NCBI GenBank assembly: GCA_965262705.1
Contig: OZ253556.1
Span: 62,001 to 126,000, forward strand
DNA length: 64,000 nucleotides
Direction: 5' to 3'
Source: UJ101 sp965262705
Lineage (GTDB): Bacteria; Bacteroidota; Bacteroidia; Flavobacteriales; UJ101
In this document: piece after piece, positions 9,954 through 18,634 of the stretch
Layout: each line of letters opens with the position of its first letter
How positions within the stretch are numbered: the first letter of the stretch is position 1
Translations under genes and position numbers: made by a program
Notes under the pieces: generated by a model
Told to the model about the DNA's origin: nothing
Seen by the model: the letters and a program-made list of their open reading frames with translations, nothing else
The model's database searches: none

Positions 9954-10850
9954 ATGAGAGGCATTTTTTTAGCAGCTATCACCGCATTGCTATGGGGCGT
10001 TTTGCCCATTGCTCTGAAAGTGGCGTTAAACTATTTCGATTCTTATACTATTGTCTGGTTTAGGTTTTTTGTTGCTACCGTTGTTTTAGTGTTTTATTAC
10101 AGTTTTTCAAAACCCTCTTTATTGAATATATACAGGTATCCGCCTAGACGAATGATATATGCAGCTATATTGTTAGCCGGTAATTATATCGGATATATGC
10201 AAGGCGTTCATTATGCAGGGCCGGGAGTAACGCAAGTAATAATACAAACGGGTCCGGTAATATTGGGAATTATTGGATTTACTTTTTTCAGGGAGAAACT
10301 TACGAGACTACACGCAATAGGATTTGCAATTGCAGCCATTGGTTTTTTAATGTTTTATTTTAACGAGATTGAATTATTAGCACAAAAAGATTCGTTGAAT
10401 AGCGGTGTTTTATGGACCTTGGCTGCTGCTTTTAGCTGGGCTGGATATGCCTTCTTTAATAAACAACTTGTACAAAAATATCATCCGCAGCAAATCAACT
10501 TGATCATATTTGCATTGCCTATATTATTGTTTATCCCAAAAGTAAATTTTGAACTGTTTACTCAAGATTACGAATGGTGGGTATGGATCCTAATGATTGC
10601 CTTAGGCTTAAACACAGTGGTAGCATATGGAACTTTATCAGCCGCTTTTAAATACATAGAGGCAAACAAGATTAGTATCCTCATTAGTCTTGATCCTATT
10701 ATTACGTTTGTAACACTTGAGTTGCTAATGCTTTTAGATGTCAATTGGTTTAATATTAATAAAGTATCGGGCTTAGCCTATATCGGAGCACTTTTAGTAA
10801 TTGTAGGAACAATGCTAGCCATTGGAATACGACAGAGAAAAGGAGTGTAA
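9954..10850 (+). CDS. EamA-family (DMT superfamily) transporter
   Basis: A 298-residue integral membrane protein with about ten hydrophobic segments arranged as two EamA repeats, the second opening near ALNSGVLWTLAAAFSWAGYAFFNKQL. It is a drug/metabolite-type exporter of unknown substrate. The start follows the 83-bp gap after secDF. Its stop codon TAA at 10848-10850 overlaps by one base the end of a short GAGACC-family repeat. Confidence 0.88.
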   Translation: MRGIFLAAITALLWGVLPIALKVALNYFDSYTIVWFRFFVATVVLVFYYSFSKPSLLNIYRYPPRRMIYAAILLAGNYIGYMQGVHYAGPGVTQVIIQTGPVILGIIGFTFFREKLTRLHAIGFAIAAIGFLMFYFNEIELLAQKDSLNSGVLWTLAAAFSWAGYAFFNKQLVQKYHPQQINLIIFALPILLFIPKVNFELFTQDYEWWVWILMIALGLNTVVAYGTLSAAFKYIEANKISILISLDPIITFVTLELLMLLDVNWFNINKVSGLAYIGALLVIVGTMLAIGIRQRKGV

Positions 10851-10905
10851 GACCTTTAGCTTAGCTGACTTGCAGTTCAGTTGTTAGATTACTTTGTGCA
10901 AAGGA
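10850..10905 (+). mobile_element. Short GAGACC-family repeat
   Basis: About 56 bp: AGACCTTTAGCTTAGCTGAC, the TTGCAGTTCAGTT module and a degenerate right end TGTGCAAAGG. It overlaps the last base of the upstream stop codon. From here to the next repeat at 11050 I see only AT-rich sequence. Confidence 0.7.
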
Positions 10906-11049
10906 GGGGTTATAGCAAAAATTTTGTAAAGCATAAATAACACTTTAGTTAAAAATAAGGAAAGATGAAAATCCTAAGTTACTATAAAAATGTTACTACA
11001 AAAATTGTAGTCTTATTATAAAATAATATTCAAAAAATAATAACAAAAT

Positions 11050-11213
11050 GAGACCGTTGCAGAATACATAAAAAAGAATGAAAAAGAAAGCATCTAACTT
11101 CAAATTGCTTCCTTCTCAAAAAATTAAAATCTTTACAACTATTAGGTTGCTCCGGTGTTTAATTTTTATCGGGCGTTGCACTTTTTTGTTAGAGTGCTTT
11201 TTGCAACGATCTC
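11050..11213 (+). mobile_element. GAGACC-family MITE-like repeat, forward, full length
   Basis: 164 bp, GAGACCGTTGCAGAATAC to GCTTTTTGCAACGATCTC. One of the cleanest forward copies: AAAGCATCTAACTTCAAA, CTTCCTTCTC, GGTTGCTCCGGTGTTTAATT, GGGCGTTGCA, then the right end. It lies downstream of the HU gene, which runs toward it. Confidence 0.9.
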
Positions 11214-11221
11214 AATGTTAA

Positions 11222-11254
11222 TAAAGAAGGCTATTTTTTGCATAGTCTTCCTTA
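11222..11254 (-). terminator. Possible terminator after the HU gene
   Basis: An imperfect stem, AAGAAGGCTAT against ATAGTCTTCCTT around a T-rich loop, 20-50 bp downstream of the HU stop codon. Weak because the stem has mismatches. Confidence 0.35.
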
Positions 11255-11273
11255 TCAAAAATTAGAAAACTTT

Positions 11274-11546
11274 TTATTTAACGTGATCTGCTAATTCTGA
11301 TCCCGGCTTAAACTTAGCTACTGTTTTTGCTGGAATTACAATCGTTTCTTTTGTTCTTGGGTTTACTCCTTTTCTTTCTTCTCTTTTAGAAGTCGAAAAT
11401 GTTCCAAACCCTATTAAAGCCACCTTATTTCCTTTTTTTAATGCTTGAGTTACATTTTTTGTAAATGAGTCCAAGGCTTTTCTCGCATCAATCTTCGAAA
11501 TTCCTGCATCAACTGCCATAGCATCAATTAATTCTGACTTGTTCAT
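11274..11546 (-). CDS. HU-family DNA-binding protein
   Basis: A 90-residue histone-like protein that bends and compacts DNA. MNKSELIDAMA at the start, central FGTFSTSKREERKGVNPRTKE (the DNA-binding arm) and the usual length are diagnostic. The frame is open to 11615, but a TATATTTG promoter element at 11586-11593 with TTTG at 11613-11616 puts the transcript start downstream of that ATG, so I use the ATG at 11546. It follows fmt and recQ on the same strand, a grouping common in flavobacteria. Confidence 0.95.
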   Translation of the reverse strand: MNKSELIDAMAVDAGISKIDARKALDSFTKNVTQALKKGNKVALIGFGTFSTSKREERKGVNPRTKETIVIPAKTVAKFKPGSELADHVK

Positions 11547-11585
11547 AGTTTTTAATTTAAGATTATAAAAAAAATTAATATGCTG

Positions 11586-11616
11586 CAAATATATACTATA
11601 AATTACAGTATACAAA
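11586..11616 (-). promoter_or_regulatory. Promoter of the HU gene (-33 and -7)
   Basis: On the minus strand TTTG (11616-11613), a 19-bp spacer, then TATATTTG (11593-11586). This is a near-ideal Bacteroidota promoter. It lies inside the longer open frame and therefore decides the HU start codon. Confidence 0.75.
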
Positions 11617-11632
11617 TAAAATAGGGCTAATT

Positions 11633-12589
11633 TTATTTTTTTTGCAGTTCGATATTATGAATATTGATGATCCCGTTAATTAAATTTTGAGCATCCTGAG
11701 GCTTTTTACCTTCCAATTGTCCGAGAAGTATGATGATAAATCCTCCTTTTACTGCAACTTTAAATTGCTTTTTGTCTATAAATAATGCTCCTGCGGACTT
11801 TTGCTTAGCTTCGGGTTGCATTTCGGAGGCTAAGATTTTAAATTGCTGTACTTTTCCATTCAAATTAATTCTGGTCCATGCTCCAGGATAAGGCGATAGC
11901 CCTTGTATGAAGTAGTGTATCTTTTCCATTGGGTCTTCCCAGTTAATTTTGCAATCGTGTTTGAATATTTTTGGCGCTTTTTTGAATTGAAAATCCTTAG
12001 GTTGAGGTTTAGGACTTATTGTTTTATGTATGATTCCATCTATTGTTTTTAAAATTAATTCTGCTCCAGCTTCTAACAAATTATCATGTAATTCTCCTGC
12101 AGTCATATTCCGGGTAATTATTACCTCTTCTTGCAGCAAGATTTCACCCGTATCTATTTTTTCATCAATCATAAAAGTTGTTACCCCCGATTTTTTTTCT
12201 CCGTTGATAATTGCCCAATGAATGGGCGCTGCCCCTCGATAATCGGGAAGTAAAGAGGCATGAAGATTAAAAGTTCCAAGTGAAGGCATTTTCCAAACTT
12301 CCCGAGGTAACATTCTGAAAGCCACTACTACTTGTAAATCAGCTTTTAGTTCACTTAGTTTAGATAAAAAAAAATTGTCTTTTAGATTCTTTGGTTGTAA
12401 AATAGGAATACGATACAGTTGCGCACATTTCTTTACAGGAGAAACAGCTATCTTTTTTCCGCGTCCGGCAGGCTTGTCAACAGCAGTTACCACACCAACG
12501 ATCTTATATTGATTTTTAATTAATTTTCTTAGGCATCCTGCAGCAAACTCAGGCGTTCCCATAAAAATAATACTTGGGCTTTTATTCAT
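11633..12589 (-). CDS. fmt: Methionyl-tRNA formyltransferase
   Basis: Formylates initiator Met-tRNA using 10-formyltetrahydrofolate. At 318 residues it has the family length. FMGTPEFAAGCL at the N terminus, the catalytic stretch HASLLPDYRGAAPIHWAI, and GVTTFMIDEKIDTG are typical, with a C-terminal tRNA-binding domain (SPYPGAWT). It sits 87 bp from HU and 88 bp from the shortened recQ frame, all three in the same direction. Confidence 0.96.
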   Translation of the reverse strand: MNKSPSIIFMGTPEFAAGCLRKLIKNQYKIVGVVTAVDKPAGRGKKIAVSPVKKCAQLYRIPILQPKNLKDNFFLSKLSELKADLQVVVAFRMLPREVWKMPSLGTFNLHASLLPDYRGAAPIHWAIINGEKKSGVTTFMIDEKIDTGEILLQEEVIITRNMTAGELHDNLLEAGAELILKTIDGIIHKTISPKPQPKDFQFKKAPKIFKHDCKINWEDPMEKIHYFIQGLSPYPGAWTRINLNGKVQQFKILASEMQPEAKQKSAGALFIDKKQFKVAVKGGFIIILLGQLEGKKPQDAQNLINGIINIHNIELQKK

Positions 12590-12626
12590 TTCTATAAATT
12601 ATAATCTTGAGATATTTTTTACTAAA

Positions 12627-14315
12627 TTATCCATTATTTTTTATACCGCGATCACACTTAATGCAATCTTTTAGGTTCTATCCACCAAAGTATTTTAATA
12701 TTTGAGTCATTCTACATTGCTTATTTTCAATATAAAGAAACATTTCTCGTTGTATTTGCGCTTTGTGAAATAAATATTCTTCAAATTTCTTCCATAGCCT
12801 GTTTTTAATATGCTTATCGTCACGTGGAGTCAGGAAGATTATTTGATGAGTATTTGATGGATAATAATTAATAGTTTTTTGTACTGTATAGATTTTAAGG
12901 GCTTTGACAATCTTTTTACCTGATACCCGGTGTTGTTTTGCCAGATAATTTTCATCAATAATCTTTAATTCAGAAAATACGCCGGGATAAGTTCGTGCGA
13001 TTGTATTGAGCAACGGATAATTCACTATATTTTTCGGTTGAGCATTAATTTTGAGTAGGCTTTTTCTTGTATCTTTTTTATAAATTATAATCGCTTCCCG
13101 GTTTAAAAAATCTAAGGTATGATGAATTTTCGAGAGCGATAGTCCCAATTTTTTCTTGAAATGATCTAACTCAATTTCAAAAGTTTGTACCGGTTGCTCA
13201 CCAATAGCAGTTTGTGTATAATTAAAAAGCAAAGTGATGATTTTTTTATATTCTTTTCGTTTAGGGTAGTTTTGAGCAAAACGCTTTTTTACTGTTTCAA
13301 AATCGTATGCTTCATTATATAACAAAATGCAATCAGCCGGCTCTTGATCACGCCCTGCTCTTCCCGCTTCCTGGTAATAGGCTTCCATAGAATCCGGAAT
13401 GTCATAATGAATAACAAGTCGTACATCAGGCTTATCAATCCCCATTCCAAAAGCATTGGTGGACACCATTATTGGGGTTTCATCAGTTTTCCAGTTTTTT
13501 TCTTTTTTCGCTTTTTCTTCAACGGTAAGTCCGGCATGATAAAAGTTCGATTTTATACCATAATTATTAAGGTATTCTACAATATCTACCGTTTCCCTAC
13601 GACTTCTGACATAAACGATAGCCGATTCGTTTACTCTTTTTTCTAATGATGCTTTTAACGAATAAAGTTTGTTTGAGGTATTAACTACTTTAAACGTTAA
13701 ATTGCTGCGCATGAATGAATTTTTAAAAACATTCTCTTGCCTAAAATTAAGTTTTTTTTGAATTTCCGAGACGACTTTTGGCGTGGCAGTTGCTGTTAAT
13801 GCCAGAAAAGGAACCTGAGGGAAAATAGGGCGTAAAGAACTAATTTTTAAGTACGAAGGGCGAAAGTCGTGCCCCCAGGTTGAAATACAATGCGCTTCAT
13901 CTACTACAATTTGTGCAACCTGAATTTTTTCTATTCTACGGGTAAATAGTTCGCTTTGAATTCGCTCGGGTGCCAGGTACAAAAATTTTATCTTGCCTTC
14001 AATACAATCCTCTAAAATTCGATCGAGCATAGTAAAATTTAATCCGGAATGAAGATATTCTGCAGTAATATTGCGTTTTTTAAGATTTTCAACCTGATCT
14101 TTCATCAAAGCCACTAAAGGCGTAATGACTAAGGTAATTCCTTTTAATAGTAGTCCGGATAATTGAAAGCAGATGGATTTGCCTCCTCCCGTAGGTAAAA
14201 GTCCCAAAGTATCATTTCCTTCTAATACGGATTGTATAATAGCCTCTTGCTTGGGTCTAAATTTATTATACCCCCAATATTTTTTTAAGACGGATAATGG
14301 AGTGTTTAGGCTCAT
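12627..14315 (-). pseudogene. recQ: RecQ-family DNA helicase, truncated by an in-frame TAG in the zinc-finger region
   Basis: A 3'-5' helicase for recombination and fork repair. The current frame is 545 residues (12678-14315): Walker A PTGGGKS at 41-47, DEAH at 139-142, QEAGRAGRDQ. It stops with CRMTQILKYFGG. Translating past the TAG (12678-12680) in the same frame to 12627 gives NLKDCIKCDRG and a second stop. That matches the expected continuation of a RecQ zinc site (Cys, then CxxCxxC), with its last Cys replaced by Gly. So the helicase core is intact while the zinc site and anything after it are lost. It may still make a helicase; without the zinc site its stability is doubtful. Confidence 0.8.
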
Positions 14316-14352
14316 AGTTAAGAATTGCTATATAAGGGCATGTTTTATTCTA

Positions 14353-14360
14353 CAAATATA
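14353..14360 (-). promoter_or_regulatory. -7 promoter element for recQ
   Basis: Minus strand TATATTTG, 37 bp upstream of the recQ ATG. No clear -33 match; a MITE-like repeat begins just upstream at 14386. Confidence 0.5.
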
Positions 14361-14385
14361 GAAAAGTACTTTAATAATTTGATTC

Positions 14386-14570
14386 GAGAGCGTTGCAAAA
14401 AGTACGCTAACAAAAAAATGCAACGCCCGAGAAACTGCAAGTCAGCGTAAGCTAAAATTAAATACCAGAGCAACCTTTTGGTTGTGAGGATTTTAATTTT
14501 TTGAGAAGGAAGCCGTTTGAAGTTAGGTGCTTTCTTTTTCATACTTTTTTATGTGTTTTGCAACGGTCTC
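14386..14570 (-). mobile_element. GAGACC-family MITE-like repeat with GATTC duplication
   Basis: 185 bp, reverse orientation, with the inserted AACTGCAAGTCAGCGTAAGC module. It is flanked by an exact direct repeat GATTC (14381-14385 and 14571-14575), a 5-bp target-site duplication. It fills most of the gap between recQ and the DUF493 gene, which diverge. Confidence 0.92.
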
Positions 14571-14620
14571 GATTCTTAAGTTGGGCTTTTATAATAAAAA
14601 GCAGGGTATTATTTTTTCCG

Positions 14621-14628
14621 TATTTTTG
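14621..14628 (+). promoter_or_regulatory. -7 promoter element for the DUF493 gene
   Basis: TATTTTTG (TAnnTTTG), 23 bp before the ATG at 14652; no convincing -33 element. Confidence 0.45.
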
Positions 14629-14651
14629 AAGTTTTATGCAAGTAATTATTT

Positions 14652-14942
14652 ATGAATGAAAATAACGAACAAGAGTCGTTTTATAAGCGATTTGAAAAAA
14701 AGTTATTGCAAACGACTCCTTTTCCATCGGAATATCAATACAAATTTATTGTTGCCTCCGATCATCGCAAGTTGGCAAGTGTGCAGAAAGTTTTTGACGG
14801 AATGCGTCCTACCGTTTCCACAAGGGGTTCAAAAAATGGTAAATACACGGCGCTTACCATTCAAATTTATGCGTTAGATGCATCGGTTGTTATTGAAAAA
14901 TACAAAGAAGTATCTGAAATAAAAGGAGTTATTATGCTTTAA
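14652..14942 (+). CDS. DUF493 (YbeD-like) family protein
   Basis: A 96-residue cytoplasmic protein of the DUF493/YbeD family, an ACT-like ferredoxin fold of unknown function. Recognisable by the N-terminal FYKRFEKKLL, the SVQKVF stretch and the SKNGKYTALTIQI strand. It starts a same-strand run with the two following secreted-protein genes (17-bp gap to the next). Confidence 0.85.
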   Translation: MNENNEQESFYKRFEKKLLQTTPFPSEYQYKFIVASDHRKLASVQKVFDGMRPTVSTRGSKNGKYTALTIQIYALDASVVIEKYKEVSEIKGVIML

Positions 14943-14959
14943 AGTAATCTATAATAAAA

Positions 14960-15463
14960 ATGAGAAACCTATCAATTAGTCTTGTAGTTATATTTTTGAG
15001 CATAATTATAGCTAAGTCCTGCCAGGATGATACTGAAATATGCGGTGAGGCTACAACTCCCCGACTGAATATTAAATTTTTTGATGAGGCAACACAAACA
15101 TCTGTTAAGCAATCAGGTATTTTTTCTTCAAATGATGGAGAGAAGAGGGAGTATGTCTTTTCTAATCAAGATTCTATTCTATTACCTTTATCCCATAAAA
15201 TATCCCATAAAAAAAAACATGATACACTAATCTATCGCCTTACGGAAGATGCGGAACAGAAAGACACGATTTTTTTAAATTTTGAGCCTAAAGAAGTCTT
15301 TGTATCTAAGGGGTGCGGGTTTAAAATAAACTATATGAATCTGAAGGCAGACTTAGGGGAAAATAGTAATACCATCAAACGTATCGTCCTCGAACAGGTA
15401 AGTGACGATAATCCAATTAATTTGACTGATGAAATACAGGGACATCTTTTTATTTATTTTTAG
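14960..15463 (+). CDS. DUF6452 family protein (probable lipoprotein)
   Basis: 167 residues. The N-terminal membrane-directing segment ends in AKSCQDD, a lipobox-like site, followed by ICGEATTPRLNIKFFD, typical of DUF6452. Function unknown. Its 3' end overlaps the start of the next gene by 35 bp, implying translational coupling. The pair DUF6452-DUF6048 is a recurring flavobacterial neighbourhood. Confidence 0.8.
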   Translation: MRNLSISLVVIFLSIIIAKSCQDDTEICGEATTPRLNIKFFDEATQTSVKQSGIFSSNDGEKREYVFSNQDSILLPLSHKISHKKKHDTLIYRLTEDAEQKDTIFLNFEPKEVFVSKGCGFKINYMNLKADLGENSNTIKRIVLEQVSDDNPINLTDEIQGHLFIYF

Positions 15464-16130
15464 TTTTTTTACTACATGCTCATTTGCGCAAAAAAAACAG
15501 GATACTCTTTCATATAAAGGATTCCAATCGTACAGGTTATTTATAGGGGCAGATTTGATTGCGCCCTTGACCAGCATTTGGGATAAGGCACAAACTGTTG
15601 AGTTGAATGCAAATTTTCGTCTCTACAAAAAATGGCACCTGGCGCTGGAATTCGGACAACAAAAAAATAATTACAGCAAAATAAACTGGGATGTAGATGT
15701 AAAAGGTACATATTATAAAGTAGGAGCTAACTGGTCTTTTAAAGAGATGATTTATGATACAGATGATTTTTTTTATGCAGGTATTCGCTATGCGTTCACC
15801 TCATATCATCAGGAAATAAAAGCATATCCCTTCGCTTTTACTGATGAAAATGGAAATTACCGCGTTCAAAAAGTAATACGAAATTTAGGAGAAGTACTTT
15901 TGACGGCAGTTTGGATGGAAGGAGTCATCGGAGCGCGTAAAAAACTATGGAAGACCGGCTTCTTTTTAGATACTTCCATTCATCCGAAAGTGTTAATTTC
16001 GTCAAAAAAGCAAGAGGGGATTACACCGCTTACACTTCCGGGTTTTGGAGATAATGCTCATCATATGAATATTTCATTATCGTTCAGCCTGAGCTATAAA
16101 ATTCCTTTGTTTAATAAGAAAAGAAGATGA
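15429..16130 (+). CDS. DUF6048 family protein, predicted outer-membrane barrel
   Basis: 233 residues with a signal peptide (FLFIFSFFTTCSFAQ). Alternating strands with aromatic ends (YRLFIGADLIAPL, WHLALEFGQQ, FFYAGIRYAF) and a final strand ending IPLFNKKRR point to a small beta barrel. The ATG lies inside the preceding gene. Role unknown; it probably works with its partner. Confidence 0.78.
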   Translation: MKYRDIFLFIFSFFTTCSFAQKKQDTLSYKGFQSYRLFIGADLIAPLTSIWDKAQTVELNANFRLYKKWHLALEFGQQKNNYSKINWDVDVKGTYYKVGANWSFKEMIYDTDDFFYAGIRYAFTSYHQEIKAYPFAFTDENGNYRVQKVIRNLGEVLLTAVWMEGVIGARKKLWKTGFFLDTSIHPKVLISSKKQEGITPLTLPGFGDNAHHMNISLSFSLSYKIPLFNKKRR

Positions 16131-16159
16131 CCCTTAGTATTCCGAGGGCTATGAGATTT

Positions 16160-16374
16160 GAGACCTTTAGCTTTGCTGACTTTCAGTTCAGTTGCAAAAA
16201 GCTTGTATTGAACTTGTCGAAATGCACTCTAATAACTATAAGTCAGCGTAAGCTGATAAAATATGATACCCGAAAAAAATTAAAACTCTCACAACTAAAA
16301 GATTGCTCCGGTGCCTAATTTTTATTGAGCGTTGCATTTCGGCAAACTCAACACAAGCTTTTCGCAACGGTTTC
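16160..16374 (+). mobile_element. GAGACC-family composite repeat
   Basis: About 215 bp. It begins GAGACCTTTAGCTTTGCTGAC and ends with CGCAACGGTTTC. Between lie the TTCAGTTGCAAAAAGC junction, the CTTGTATTGAACTTGTCG module, CTATAAGTCAGCGTAAGC and the common core GATTGCTCCGGTGCC. It is a mosaic of modules seen separately in other copies. Confidence 0.8.
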
Positions 16375-16422
16375 TTTTTTTATATTTTATAAAAAATTTT
16401 TAAAGATTAACAAAAAACGTAT

Positions 16423-16430
16423 TATATTTG
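16423..16430 (+). promoter_or_regulatory. -7 promoter element before the 16461 gene
   Basis: TATATTTG, 30 bp before the ATG at 16461. Confidence 0.5.
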
Positions 16431-16460
16431 AGTCAAAAATTAATTCAAAATTAAGTTTAT

Positions 16461-16832
16461 ATGAAAAAGAATCATGTTATTTTTGCAGTTTACTTTTACT
16501 TATCGTTTGGCTTAGTCAGCCTAGTTTTTGCTCAAGTAAGTATAGGTACGGATAAACCGGATAAATCAGCTATTCTTGAGATTAATTCTGATGATAAAGG
16601 ACTTTTAATACCAAGAGTTTCGGCTTCTAAAATTAAAAATCCTGTTAAGGGTCTTTTAATATGGGATATTGATAACAAATGCCTTAGTTTTTATAATTAT
16701 GAATGGCAGTGTGTTAGCTTAAGTAACAACCCTATATCTCAATCGCCCAAATTTCTTCCCGTCACTGACCCTTATGAATTAGTTGATGGTCGAATGCCTA
16801 TTTTTGCTGAGTTATTTAATAATTTAACGTGA
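16461..16832 (+). CDS. Secreted surface protein N-terminal segment, short
   Basis: 123 residues: signal peptide ending VFAQ, then VSIGTDKPDKSAILEINSDDKGLLIPRVSA and GLLIWDIDNKCLSFYNYEWQ. This is the conserved head of many large Bacteroidota surface proteins ('IGT..P..SA.L.I.S..KGLLIPR'), which normally continue for hundreds of residues. Here the frame stops after FAELFNNLT. It is probably a truncated relic or a short secreted form. The promoter is intact. Confidence 0.6.
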   Translation: MKKNHVIFAVYFYLSFGLVSLVFAQVSIGTDKPDKSAILEINSDDKGLLIPRVSASKIKNPVKGLLIWDIDNKCLSFYNYEWQCVSLSNNPISQSPKFLPVTDPYELVDGRMPIFAELFNNLT

Positions 16833-16954
16833 GTTCGGTTTAAGAAAAAGCTATGATAAACTAGCAATACCTTAATAATCAATATGAGTTCGATATAATT
16901 TTCATTAAAAATACCAGCTAACATAATATTTTGATTATCCGTTAATAACTTTAT

Positions 16955-17010
16955 GAAATCGTTACAAAAAGCACTTTGGCAGCTATAAGTTAGCACTAAC
17001 TAAAGGGCTC
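16955..17010 (+). mobile_element. Short GAGACC-family repeat, degenerate
   Basis: 56 bp resembling the clean copy at 48676: GAAATCGTTACAAAAAGCAC, CTATAAGTTAGCACTAAC, AAAGGGCTC. Both ends are mutated. Confidence 0.6.
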
Positions 17011-17099
17011 GTTATATTTTTTTCAAAAGTTCCTATAATATTAATATGTTTTTATCGTTTTAAAAACATTACCTTTACCTGCTTAATACATTCTTTAAA

Positions 17100-17303
17100 A
17101 TGGAGTATTTAAAACTTGTTACAATTGTAATTGCTTTACTAGGATTAGGATTTGCGGGAATCTCTATCAAAATCTGGGCAAAGAAGGATGGAAAATTTGC
17201 AGGCACTTGCGCTTCTCAAAATCCGCATTTGAACAAATCGGGAGAACCGTGCAGTTACTGTGGTAAACCCGCCGATAAGTGTGAGAAAAAAAAATCCCTC
17301 TAA
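17100..17303 (+). CDS. Small membrane protein with conserved Cys motif
   Basis: 67 residues: one membrane segment (about 5-26) followed by FAGTCASQNPHLNKSGEPCSYCGK. The pattern CASxNPxLNKxGxxCxxCG is a small flavobacterial family of unknown function; CxxC could bind metal. It lies 11 bp upstream of a sigma factor gene, so the two are probably co-transcribed. Confidence 0.72.
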   Translation: MEYLKLVTIVIALLGLGFAGISIKIWAKKDGKFAGTCASQNPHLNKSGEPCSYCGKPADKCEKKKSL

Positions 17304-17314
17304 ATTTAAATTTT

Positions 17315-17881
17315 GTGAATCATTACGCTAAAAAAAGTTACACACTAGAGCAGATTTCCAAAGCAAAAAGAGGCAACCGCCGAGCTCAGAATATTTTACT
17401 TAATAATTACTGGGATAGTGTTTTTTACTATATTTTTAATAAAATAAAAAATGAAAATGATTCTGAGGATATTAGCATCCAAACCTTTACCAAAGCTTTT
17501 TCCAAACTAAAATTATACAACCCTGATTTTAACTTTAAAACCTGGTTAATTTCTATCGCTCAAAACACTATGTTAGATTTTTTAAAAAAAAACAAGGTTT
17601 TAACAAATTCAGAAGTTTTTAACGCTTTGGATATTTATGTTACCGTACCTTCTCCGGAAGAAGAATTAATTAATAAACAAAAGGTCATTGAAGTAAAGAA
17701 CTATCTTAAACAATTAAAACCACGCTATAGACAAGTCATATATCTGCGATACATAAAAGAAAAAACTTACAAGGAAATAGCATGTGAATTAAGCATAAAC
17801 ATTAACAACGTTAAAATCCTTATATTAAGAGGAAAAAAATTACTTTATGAATTGATAAAAGATCGAAAACAAATCGAATAA
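17315..17881 (+). CDS. RNA polymerase sigma factor, ECF type
   Basis: 188 residues, sigma-70 family. Region 2 spans DSEDISIQTFTKAFSKLKLY and FKTWLISIAQNTMLDFLKK; region 4 is RYRQVIYLRYIKEKTYKEIA followed by NNVKILILRGKKLL. The start is GTG at 17315, the only suitable codon after the upstream stop. No anti-sigma gene follows. Its target genes cannot be told from the window. Confidence 0.87.
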   Translation: MNHYAKKSYTLEQISKAKRGNRRAQNILLNNYWDSVFYYIFNKIKNENDSEDISIQTFTKAFSKLKLYNPDFNFKTWLISIAQNTMLDFLKKNKVLTNSEVFNALDIYVTVPSPEEELINKQKVIEVKNYLKQLKPRYRQVIYLRYIKEKTYKEIACELSININNVKILILRGKKLLYELIKDRKQIE

Positions 17882-17891
17882 TTAAGAATAT

Positions 17892-17936
17892 GAGATGGTT
17901 GCATTTTTTTGTTAGAGTGCTTTTTGCAACGGTCCC
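17892..17936 (+). mobile_element. Right-end fragment of a GAGACC repeat
   Basis: 45 bp, GAGATGGTTGCATTTTTTTG followed by GCTTTTTGCAACGGTCCC. It consists of little more than the two ends. Confidence 0.65.
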
Positions 17937-18003
17937 ATATTATCCTGCAACGATTTCTATATTTTACAAACCATGCCGTAATGATGAAACTTAAGGTGAT
18001 TTT

Positions 18004-18351
18004 TTAATTTAATTTAAGAAGAATTTTTTTTATTGCATGCGTTATTAAAAAGATTTTTTCTTCTTTCTTTGACTTATAAATAAATATAACCTGATATTTT
18101 TGCTGAGCTAAATCGTTTTGATTTAAACGATATGCCTCTTTCATCCTTCTTTTGATACGATTTCTAATTACAGCAAGTTTAAAATTCCTTTTAGGTACTG
18201 AAAAAGCAACTTGTGTATAGCGTATCGCATTTGTTTTTAAATAAACAACCTGTAACGGATAAGAATAAAAACTTTTTCCCATACTAAAAAGATTTTCAAT
18301 GTCTTTTTTTCGTTTTATTCTCTTTTGACGGGAAAGTGTGAATCTTTTCAA
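18004..18351 (-). CDS. rnpA: Ribonuclease P protein component
   Basis: 115 residues; binds the RNase P RNA and aids 5' maturation of tRNA. The family signature appears as VIRNRIKRRMKEAYRLNQ, preceded by FSVPKRNFKLA. The N terminus (LSRQKRIKRKKDIENLF) is standard. No rpmH reading frame is found directly upstream (18352-18446), unlike the classical rpmH-rnpA order. Confidence 0.93.
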   Translation of the reverse strand: MKRFTLSRQKRIKRKKDIENLFSMGKSFYSYPLQVVYLKTNAIRYTQVAFSVPKRNFKLAVIRNRIKRRMKEAYRLNQNDLAQQKYQVIFIYKSKKEEKIFLITHAIKKILLKLN

Positions 18352-18446
18352 ACTAATAAATGTTTTAAGACTTTTGTAAAAAGTATTTTAACCAAGCGCT
18401 TGATATTTTATCTATTCTTCAAACGTTTCGTTTTTTCACAAAAAAT

Positions 18447-18634
18447 GAGCCCGTTGCAAAAAGTACTTTAGCAAAAAAATGCAACGCCCGATAAAAATTA
18501 AACACCGGATCAATTTAATGGTTGTGAGGATTTTAATTTTTTGAGATGGTTGCTGAGCACAGCCGAAGTAAGGAAACAGTTTGAAGCGAGATGCTTTCTT
18601 TTTCATACTTTTTTATCTGTTCTGCAACGGTCTC
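18447..18634 (-). mobile_element. GAGACC-family MITE-like repeat
   Basis: 188 bp, reverse orientation, GAGCCCGTTGCAAAAAGTAC to TGTTCTGCAACGGTCTC, with an inserted TGCTGAGCACAGCCGAAGTA module. Its right-end GA supplies the last two bases of the TGA stop codon of the neighbouring minus-strand gene. Confidence 0.88.
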
